In this document: one piece after another, positions 1 to 4,459 of the stretch
Layout: every line of letters begins with the position of its first letter
Position numbering within the stretch: the stretch's first letter is position 1
NCBI GenBank assembly: GCA_018700655.1
Contig: JABIUG010000291.1
Coordinates: 1-5,390, forward strand
Length of the DNA: 5,390 nt
Origin: Rhodospirillaceae bacterium
GTDB lineage: Bacteria > Pseudomonadota > Alphaproteobacteria > SP197
Direction: 5' to 3'
The notes under the pieces: generated by a model
Databases searched by the model: none
Seen by the model: only the letters and a program-made list of their open reading frames with translations
What the model was told of the DNA's origin: nothing
Position numbers and translations under genes: made by a program

Positions 1-2
1 AA

Positions 3-224
3 AATAACAGATTCTATGAACATCTTTATATGGAACATGAACAGTATTCACGTGATCAGGCAGCGCTCGACGCAGCGCTCGATCCCCAGGGCCCAAGCCG
101 TGCCTATCTCCATCACCTCTTCAAGGTGAAGGACAGTTCTGCCGAGCGGCTCGCGACCCGCCACAACCTCAAGTTCTACGCCTGGATGATCGACAAACTG
201 CGCGCAGAACAAGCCGATGCCTGA
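3..224 (+). CDS. C-terminal end of a Tgt-like (tRNA-guanine transglycosylase superfamily) protein, 5' partial
   Basis: The reading frame is open from the left edge (first full codon at 3) to TGA at 222-224, giving 73 visible residues. The gene starts outside the window, so the internal ATG at 30 is not taken as its start. The segment SRAYLHHLFK followed by RLATRHNLKFYAWMIDKLR matches the conserved C-terminal stretch of bacterial queuine tRNA-ribosyltransferases (typically SRAYLHHL...HNL.FY..LM..IR), which exchange guanine for a 7-deazaguanine base in RNA. Two things are odd. Canonical Tgt binds zinc through C-x-C-x2-C just before SRAYLHHL plus the His of HNL; here the His is present but the visible segment has no cysteine at all. 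The protein also stops soon after the DKLR helix, where Tgt usually carries about 30 more residues. It is therefore a divergent paralog rather than housekeeping Tgt. It overlaps the downstream methyltransferase by 8 nt, implying translational coupling. The catalytic aspartates lie outside the window. Confidence 0.7.
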   Translation, partial: NNRFYEHLYMEHEQYSRDQAALDAALDPQGPSRAYLHHLFKVKDSSAERLATRHNLKFYAWMIDKLRAEQADA

Positions 225-1020
225 TGCGCTCCAGACTATCATCGACGGGCTCACCGCCTCGTCCAAATACCGTGACCTCGCACCCGCGGCACTGGAACGC
301 ACCGCCCGCTGGGCCCTAGAGCGTCAGAGCAAACCCGCTGCCGCCCTGAAAGTCGCCAAACGCAAGCTGCATCAGGCCTTCGGCGCCTATCTTGATCCCG
401 GCGCCCTCAATGCCGTCGACAAAGCCCTCGACGAGCTCGAGGCAGGCGGCGACCTTAGAGATATCTGCTCTCGTGTTCTCAGGCTTCATCGCTCCAGCGC
501 CGAACGCCGGGCCTCGCTTGAGGCGTTCTACAACGTGATCTGGGACGAAACCGGCCTTCCCACCAACGTTCTCGATGTCGCTGCCGGCCTCAACGCCTTT
601 GCGCTCCCCTGGATGGGCCTGCCCGCCGAGACCCGTTATCACGCACTGGAGATCGACCGCCGCCTTTGCAGCGCGACTGATCGCCTGTTGTGCGCAACCG
701 GCCTGCCTGGCGAGGCAACCTGGAGCGATGTTCTGTCTGATTTCAGCCCCGGCACGCCCGATGTCGCGCTGATACTCAAGACTTTGCCCTGCCTGGAACA
801 GCAGGAGCCGGGCGCATCCGACGCTATATTGACTGCACTGGCGTCGGTCCCTCTGATCGTCATCACCTTCCCGGTACGCTCGCTAGGCGGACAGGAAAAG
901 GGAATGCGCGAGAATTATCTCGACCAGATCGAGCGCCTCGCGGGCCGCAACCATCGTGATTTAACTGTGCTGCCCTTCGACGATGAACTTATTGCTATCC
1001 TGAGACGCGCGGAATCGTGA
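217..1020 (+). CDS. Arm/Rmt-family 16S rRNA (guanine-1405-N7)-methyltransferase
   Basis: This is a 267-aa protein with close colinear resemblance to RmtB-type enzymes, which methylate N7 of G1405 in the 30S A site using S-adenosylmethionine and so block gentamicin- and kanamycin-class aminoglycosides. Family landmarks in order: SSKYRDLAP (15-23) in the N-terminal helical rRNA-binding part; LHQAFGAYL (51-59); LHRSSAERR (90-98); the SAM-binding loop VLDVAAGLNAFAL (118-130), where RmtB has LDIACGLNPLAL; an acidic residue after beta 2 (LEID, 144-147); SDVL (170-173); LILKTLPCLEQQEPG (185-199); and the signature FPVRSLGGQEKGM followed by NY (218-234), close to FPTRSLGGRGKGM in RmtB. The length fits the family (about 250-280 aa). 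The ATG at 217 lies inside the end of the Tgt-like gene, with no strong Shine-Dalgarno sequence of its own, so translation is probably coupled. The conserved Cys of the SAM loop is Ala here. It is too divergent to name as a known rmt allele. Family call firm; exact target nucleotide inferred. Confidence 0.93.
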   Translation: MPDALQTIIDGLTASSKYRDLAPAALERTARWALERQSKPAAALKVAKRKLHQAFGAYLDPGALNAVDKALDELEAGGDLRDICSRVLRLHRSSAERRASLEAFYNVIWDETGLPTNVLDVAAGLNAFALPWMGLPAETRYHALEIDRRLCSATDRLLCATGLPGEATWSDVLSDFSPGTPDVALILKTLPCLEQQEPGASDAILTALASVPLIVITFPVRSLGGQEKGMRENYLDQIERLAGRNHRDLTVLPFDDELIAILRRAES

Positions 1021-1032
1021 GCCGATGCCGCT

Positions 1033-1061
1033 TTGCGAGCAGGCCAAGCCTCGGGCATAAT
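1033..1061 (+). promoter_or_regulatory. Candidate sigma70 promoter for the SNase-like gene
   Basis: TTGCGA at 1033-1038 and CATAAT at 1056-1061 are separated by exactly 17 nt, each close to the TTGACA/TATAAT consensus (4/6 and 5/6). Transcription would begin near 1068 and leave a leader of about 27 nt before the GTG at 1095. It lies just after the methyltransferase stop codon, so the SNase-like gene can be transcribed independently of the Tgt-like/methyltransferase unit. Confidence 0.5.
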
Positions 1062-1083
1062 GGTTGTAACGAACAAAATTTCC

Positions 1084-1088
1084 GGAGA
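1084..1088 (+). promoter_or_regulatory. Ribosome binding site that fixes the GTG start at 1095
   Basis: GGAGA at 1084-1088 lies 6 nt before the GTG at 1095. The start is followed at once by a typical signal peptide. This favours 1095 over the in-frame GTG at 1017, which overlaps the previous stop codon but would put a non-signal-like, Arg-rich stretch ahead of the signal sequence. Confidence 0.7.
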
Positions 1089-1094
1089 ACCACT

Positions 1095-1652
1095 GTGAAA
1101 CGTCTTCTTCTGGCAGCAACACTGGCCCTTGCCCCCAGCCTTGCGGTGGCTGAAATGACCGGCAACCCGCTGGTCATGGACGGCGATACCATCCAGTTCG
1201 GCGAGCAGCAGATCACGCTCTATGGCGTCCACGCCCCGATGATTACCCAAAGCTGCGGCGAAGCAGACGCAGTCTGGTCCTGCGGCTGGGATGCAGCGAT
1301 CTACCTCGAGGACGTGATCGCCGGCGCTGAAGTGACTTGTATCGGCCTGACCGAAGTTGGTGAGAGCGACCTGATGATGGGTCGCTGCAGCGCGAACGGC
1401 CAGGATCTGTCGGGTTTGATGGTGGAAGCCGGGTTTGCAGTGCCCGATGAGGATTTCGGCGGCGATTATGCCGAACTGGCCATGAACGCGGAAGCAGAAG
1501 GCAACGGCATCTGGTCTGGTCCCTTCGTTGACCCCGTGACCTATGCCGAGTACGGCGGCTGTTCATGCAGCGCCCGCAAGAAGGCCATGCAGGACACCGC
1601 AGCGCTGCTCAAGTCGATCAACGAAGAAGACGAGGCCGACGCCGCCTACTAG
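1095..1652 (+). CDS. Secreted SNase-like (thermonuclease-fold) protein with degenerate active site
   Basis: This is a 185-aa precursor. Residues 1-19 form a signal peptide: MKRLL, a hydrophobic core, then SLAVA with likely cleavage before E20, so it probably acts in the periplasm. The mature part follows the staphylococcal-nuclease pattern: VMDGDTIQF (27-35), ITLYGVHAPM (40-49), LMMGRCSANGQDL (93-105), LMVEAGFAV (108-116) and GNGIW (136-140). Compared with S. aureus nuclease, the metal-site Asp of DGD and the Arg of the GR motif are kept. The segment that normally reads RL..(V/I)D(T/A)PE is TLYGVHAPM, so the equivalents of Arg35, Asp40, Thr41 and Glu43 are lost. Six cysteines (54, 63, 82, 98, 156, 158) suggest disulfides in an oxidising compartment. 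It may be a binding protein or inactive nuclease rather than a working thermonuclease. It ends with an acidic tail. Fold call good; nuclease activity doubtful. Confidence 0.85.
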   Translation: MKRLLLAATLALAPSLAVAEMTGNPLVMDGDTIQFGEQQITLYGVHAPMITQSCGEADAVWSCGWDAAIYLEDVIAGAEVTCIGLTEVGESDLMMGRCSANGQDLSGLMVEAGFAVPDEDFGGDYAELAMNAEAEGNGIWSGPFVDPVTYAEYGGCSCSARKKAMQDTAALLKSINEEDEADAAY

Positions 1653-1749
1653 GGCCAAAGCTCATTGATTGATCCAAAATGATGATGATTGCTGCAAGGT
1701 AGATCGGGCCCTCCCGGGCCGCGCATTCAACTGAAAGCCGGTTTTCACC

Positions 1750-2343
1750 ATGATCTATCTGGAATTCATCGATTGGGATCGTTCCATTCCGGTTGATATC
1801 TTCAGGCTGTTGAGCAAACAGGATCAATGGGAATCAAAGGAAGACCGCAAGGTCATCAATATCGACCGCCACAAGGGTATCGGCGGGCATCCCACCTATC
1901 TCTCGGGTTGGCAGATTCGCGATCTTGCGCGTCTGGATGAATGGGAGAGCCATTTCAAGAGCGCCGAAGCTGCCGTAGATGTCGCCGAAAAGGCGACGTT
2001 TCAGGCCATGGATTTCCGCTATTGCGGCCTCTACGACGAACTCAAGCTGACCGATCTCCCGGACCCGAACCTTCACGCTGTCGAGTATTTCGACCCGGCC
2101 CCGGACATGAAAGACCAGGAGTTCATGAGCGGTTTGGAACGACGCGAATCAGACGAAGAAGTGGGCAATCTTGCGGTGGTGCTTCGCAGGGTCGGCATGT
2201 TGGGCCCGGATCCTTGTGCCGTCTCGATCTGGACCTTTCCCGACTTCAGCAGCATTGAAAGCTTTGCGCGACGCCCGGTGACAGCAAATGCGAGACCGGC
2301 CAGCACCGGGCTTTTCAAAAATATCGGATTCGAGTTGATGTAG
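1750..2343 (+). CDS. Hypothetical protein with two tandem ferredoxin-like alpha/beta units
   Basis: I do not recognise this 197-aa protein. It has no signal peptide or membrane segment and looks soluble and cytosolic. The two halves seem to repeat one design. Unit 1 (about 1-98) has MIYLEFIDWD, a helix, then GIGGHPTYLSGWQIRDLARLDEW (43-65) and RYCGLYDEL. Unit 2 (about 108-197) has LHAVEYFDPA, a helix, then GMLGPDPCAVSIWTFPDFSSIESF (149-172) and KNIGFELM. That layout (beta, helix, G.xGP/HP beta-W..DxxxIE helix, beta) recalls dimeric alpha/beta-barrel proteins fused in tandem; this is inference, and no catalytic motif is visible. An in-frame TGA at 1732-1734 rules out a start further upstream. 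The ATG at 1750 lacks a clear Shine-Dalgarno sequence, but its MIYLEF strand matches the first strand of unit 2. It follows the SNase-like gene after 97 nt and converges on the thiolase gene with 14 nt between the stop codons. Confidence 0.8.
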   Translation: MIYLEFIDWDRSIPVDIFRLLSKQDQWESKEDRKVINIDRHKGIGGHPTYLSGWQIRDLARLDEWESHFKSAEAAVDVAEKATFQAMDFRYCGLYDELKLTDLPDPNLHAVEYFDPAPDMKDQEFMSGLERRESDEEVGNLAVVLRRVGMLGPDPCAVSIWTFPDFSSIESFARRPVTANARPASTGLFKNIGFELM

Positions 2344-2357
2344 GGTTCGTTTGCGGT

Positions 2358-3560
2358 CTAAACGCTCTCGATCAACGTCGAAATCCCCTGGCCGACACCA
2401 ATGCACATGGTGCAGACCGCCCGTTTGGCATCACGACGGCGCATCTCATAGATCGCTGTCATGGCCAGACGTGTTCCCGAAGCGCCCAGCGGGTGACCGA
2501 AGGCGATCGCGCCGCCGTTGGGATTGACGTGTTCGGCATCGTCGGGAAGGCCCAGATCGCGTGTCACAGCCAGGGCCTGGGCGGCGAAGGCTTCATTGAG
2601 TTCGATCACGTCGATTTCGCCCAACCCCAGTCCCTTGCGTTCCAGTAGCTTGCGTGTCGAGGGCGCAGGGCCAATGCCCATGATCCGTGGCGGCACACCG
2701 GCGGTTGCCCCGCCCGTGACACGGGCAAGCGGGGTCAGACCATGGGCCTTCATCGCAGCTTCCGAGGCGATGATCACGGCAGCAGCGCCGTCATTGACAC
2801 CCGAAGCGTTGCCGGCTGTCACCGTCCCGCCCTCACGGAATGGCGTGCGCAGGGCTGCCAGCTTTTCTGCTGTTGTCTCACGCGGGTGTTCGTCGCGGTC
2901 GACCACGATGGCGTCACCGCGGCGCTGCGGGATCGTCACCGGAATCAGTTCTTCATCGAGTTTGCCGGCGGCAACGGCGGCGGCGGCGCGCTTCTGGCTG
3001 CGCAGGGCGAAAGCATCCTGGTCCTCGCGGCTGATCTGGTGTTCTTCGGCCAGGTTCTCCGCCGTTTCGGGCATCTGATCGACGCCGTATTTCTTCTTCA
3101 TCGCCGGGTTGATGAAACGCCAGCCGATCGTGGTGTCGTGGATCTCCGCATTGCGCGAAAAGGCCGTCTGGGCCTTGGGCATGACGAAAGGCGAACGCGA
3201 CATGCTCTCGACCCCGCCGGCGATCACCAGATCGGCCTCACCGGTGCGAATCAGGCGTGCGGCCTGACAGATCGCCTCCAGCCCGGAACCACACAGCCTG
3301 TTGACCGTTACGCCCGAAACCTCAACCGGCAGCCCGGCCAGCAACGAGGCCATACGCGCGACATTGCGGTTGTCCTCGCCAGCCTGGTTGACGTTGCCAT
3401 AGATCACATCGTCGACCTGATCCCAATCGACGCCCGCATTGCGTTCCATCAGTGCAACCAGTGGCAGGGATGCCAAATCGTCGGTTCGCACCGACGACAA
3501 CGCGCCGCCGAAGCGGCCGATCGGTGTGCGGATGGCGTCACAGATATAGGCATCGGTCAT
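2358..3560 (-). CDS. pcaF: 3-oxoadipyl-CoA thiolase / acetyl-CoA acyltransferase (PcaF/PaaJ type)
   Basis: This is a 400-aa thiolase, the same length as P. putida PcaF and very similar in key segments (CDAIRTPIGRFGGAL near the start, QAGEDNRNVARM, DTTIGWRFINP, VTAGNASGVNDGAA, NEAFAAQ, NPNGGAIAFGHPLGASG). Catalytic residues are all present: Cys90 in NRLCGSG (acyl-enzyme nucleophile), Asn322 in NEAF, His356 in GHPLG and Cys386 in CTMCIGVGQG. The family cleaves 3-oxoadipyl-CoA with CoA to succinyl-CoA and acetyl-CoA at the end of the beta-ketoadipate or phenylacetate route. Related acetoacetyl-CoA thiolases share the fold, so the substrate is inferred. The start is the ATG complementary to 3558-3560, with AGGAG 8 nt upstream; the ATG two codons earlier is too close to that site. 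No other pca or paa gene is in view. It diverges from the SDR gene and converges with the hypothetical gene. Confidence 0.96.
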   Translation of the reverse strand: MTDAYICDAIRTPIGRFGGALSSVRTDDLASLPLVALMERNAGVDWDQVDDVIYGNVNQAGEDNRNVARMASLLAGLPVEVSGVTVNRLCGSGLEAICQAARLIRTGEADLVIAGGVESMSRSPFVMPKAQTAFSRNAEIHDTTIGWRFINPAMKKKYGVDQMPETAENLAEEHQISREDQDAFALRSQKRAAAAVAAGKLDEELIPVTIPQRRGDAIVVDRDEHPRETTAEKLAALRTPFREGGTVTAGNASGVNDGAAAVIIASEAAMKAHGLTPLARVTGGATAGVPPRIMGIGPAPSTRKLLERKGLGLGEIDVIELNEAFAAQALAVTRDLGLPDDAEHVNPNGGAIAFGHPLGASGTRLAMTAIYEMRRRDAKRAVCTMCIGVGQGISTLIESV

Positions 3561-3568
3561 AATCATCT

Positions 3569-3573
3569 CTCCT
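3569..3573 (-). promoter_or_regulatory. Ribosome binding site of the thiolase gene
   Basis: Read on the minus strand, AGGAG is followed by 8 nt and then the ATG at 3560. The alternative ATG at 3566 would leave only 2 nt, so this site decides for the shorter 400-aa product. Confidence 0.7.
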
Positions 3574-3588
3574 GCGTGGCCTTGCCCC

Positions 3589-3617
3589 CTTATCGGCGAT
3601 AGCTTGCGCCAGGACAA
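3589..3617 (-). promoter_or_regulatory. Candidate sigma70 promoter for the thiolase gene, with overlapping palindrome
   Basis: On the minus strand TTGTCC (3617-3612) and GATAAG (3594-3589) are 17 nt apart, each matching 4 of 6 consensus positions. Transcription would begin around 3582, about 22 nt before the ATG. A perfect 11-bp palindrome TATCGGCGATA (3591-3601) overlaps the -10 element and could be an operator half or a chance palindrome. Confidence 0.4.
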
Positions 3618-3632
3618 GAATGGGAAGTTTTC

Positions 3633-3653
3633 ATAACGACCAAAACCATCCTG
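3633..3653 (+). other. Probable unannotated N-terminus of the SDR, starting at ATA
   Basis: In-frame codons 3633-3653 encode ATA then TTKTIL, which continues into VTGGAQGIG. Together these form the first beta-strand of the Rossmann fold, which SDRs need. The frame is closed upstream by TAG at 3600-3602 and contains no ATG, GTG or TTG before the GTG at 3654, which would cut this strand off. The ATA falls where the initiator is expected, with GGAAG (3623-3627) 5 nt upstream. Either AUA initiates, or an ATG has been mutated or misread here. Confidence 0.5.
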
Positions 3654-4388
3654 GTGACCGGCGGCGCACAGGGGATCGGTCGGGCTATCGTTGAGGCATG
3701 CCTCACGAATGGTTGGAACGTCGCATTACTCGATCCCGACATCGCAGCCATCGAAGCCTTGGAAGAAGAACTTGGTCTGCCTGACGGATTAATGAGCCAT
3801 GATGGCTCCAACCACGACGAAAGGGTCGTCAGGAACGCCATCGAAGAGACGGTTGAGCGATACGGCGCCCTCTTCGGCTTGGTCAACAATGCCGGTTTCA
3901 GCCGCAACATGCCGCTGGAACAGCTCTCCCTGGAAGACTGGAACGCCGTGATTGCGACCAACCTGACCGTCGGTTTCCTCTGCGCCAGACATGCCGCGCC
4001 GCACCTGCGCAAGGCCATGGGCGCGATCGTCAATCTGGCCTCGACCCGCGCCTTCATGTCCGAGCCCGATACCGAGGCCTATTGCGCCTCCAAGGGCGGT
4101 GACTTCGGCCTGACCCACGCTCTTGCCGCCAGCCTTGCGCCCGATGTCCGGGTCAACGCGATCAGCCCGGGCTGGATCGCGACAGAGGCCTGGCAGAAAC
4201 CTTCGGTTCGCAGCGAACCCGATCTGAACGCGTCCGACCACGCCCAGCACTGGTCTGGCCGGGTCGGCAACCCCGAGGATATCGCCAGCATGGCGGTCTA
4301 TCTGCTGAGTGACGAAGCCGGTTTTGTGACCGGCGCCAACATGGTGATCGACGGCGGTATGACACGAAAAATGATCTACCAGCATTAA
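3654..4388 (+). CDS. Classical SDR family oxidoreductase (FabG-like)
   Basis: This is a NAD(P)-dependent dehydrogenase/reductase of the classical short-chain family: 244 aa from the GTG at 3654, or about 251 if translation begins at 3633 as the fold suggests. Numbered from 3654: the cofactor loop TGGAQGIG (2-9), an acidic residue ending beta 2 (LLDPD, Asp27) that favours NAD(H), NNAG (78-81), Asn103 in ATNLT, catalytic Ser130 in NLAS, and YCASK with Tyr143 and Lys147. Then come VNAISPGWIATEA, GRVGNPEDIA and GANMVIDGGMT near the C-terminus, the usual FabG-like end. It is complete and probably a soluble tetramer. The substrate cannot be read from sequence. It diverges from the thiolase gene and is followed after 71 nt by the M24 gene in the same direction, so both could act in one catabolic route. 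The only oddity is the missing conventional start codon upstream of beta 1. Confidence 0.93.
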   Translation: MTGGAQGIGRAIVEACLTNGWNVALLDPDIAAIEALEEELGLPDGLMSHDGSNHDERVVRNAIEETVERYGALFGLVNNAGFSRNMPLEQLSLEDWNAVIATNLTVGFLCARHAAPHLRKAMGAIVNLASTRAFMSEPDTEAYCASKGGDFGLTHALAASLAPDVRVNAISPGWIATEAWQKPSVRSEPDLNASDHAQHWSGRVGNPEDIASMAVYLLSDEAGFVTGANMVIDGGMTRKMIYQH

Positions 4389-4403
4389 TCCGCAATTCTG
4401 TTG

Positions 4404-4431
4404 CTGACAGCAGTTTCAGGTTCCTTCTAAC
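4404..4431 (+). promoter_or_regulatory. Weak candidate promoter for the DddP-like gene
   Basis: CTGACA (4404-4409, 5/6 match to the -35 consensus) and TCTAAC (4426-4431, 4/6 match to the -10) are 16 nt apart. Transcription would start near 4438, about 22 nt before the ATG. The -35 lies in a perfect palindrome, TGCTGACAGCA (4402-4412), which could be a regulator site. Read-through from the SDR gene is equally possible because no terminator is visible in the gap. Confidence 0.3.
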
Positions 4432-4459
4432 GTACCTTCAGCACAATCGGAGTCGGATC

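Noticed and set aside
1017..1094. Upstream GTG start at 1017 for the SNase-like gene, overlapping the methyltransferase stop (GTGA)
   Set aside because: It would place an Arg-rich stretch before a classic signal peptide. The GTG at 1095 has a good ribosome binding site, and a promoter lies between the two.
1707..1720. GGCCC-TCCC-GGGCC stem-loop as a rho-independent terminator after the SNase-like gene
   Set aside because: The stem is only 5 bp and no T-run follows; it is more likely part of GC-rich spacer.
3561..3566. ATG at 3566 (minus strand) as the thiolase start
   Set aside because: Only 2 nt separate it from AGGAG; the ATG at 3560 has 8 nt spacing and gives exactly the family length of 400 aa.
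2742..3602. Long + strand open frame (286 codons) across the thiolase gene
   Set aside because: It lies antisense to a thiolase with every catalytic motif intact. Its translation is low-complexity and resembles no family; GC-rich third positions keep the opposite strand open.
3789..4385. Minus-strand open frame (198 codons) inside the SDR gene
   Set aside because: It is antisense to a protein with complete SDR motifs; its His/Gly/Val-rich translation is typical of a shadow frame.
4398..4410. CTGT...ACAG as a LexA-type SOS box upstream of the DddP-like gene
   Set aside because: The spacing is 5 nt rather than 8, and alphaproteobacterial LexA uses a different direct-repeat site.
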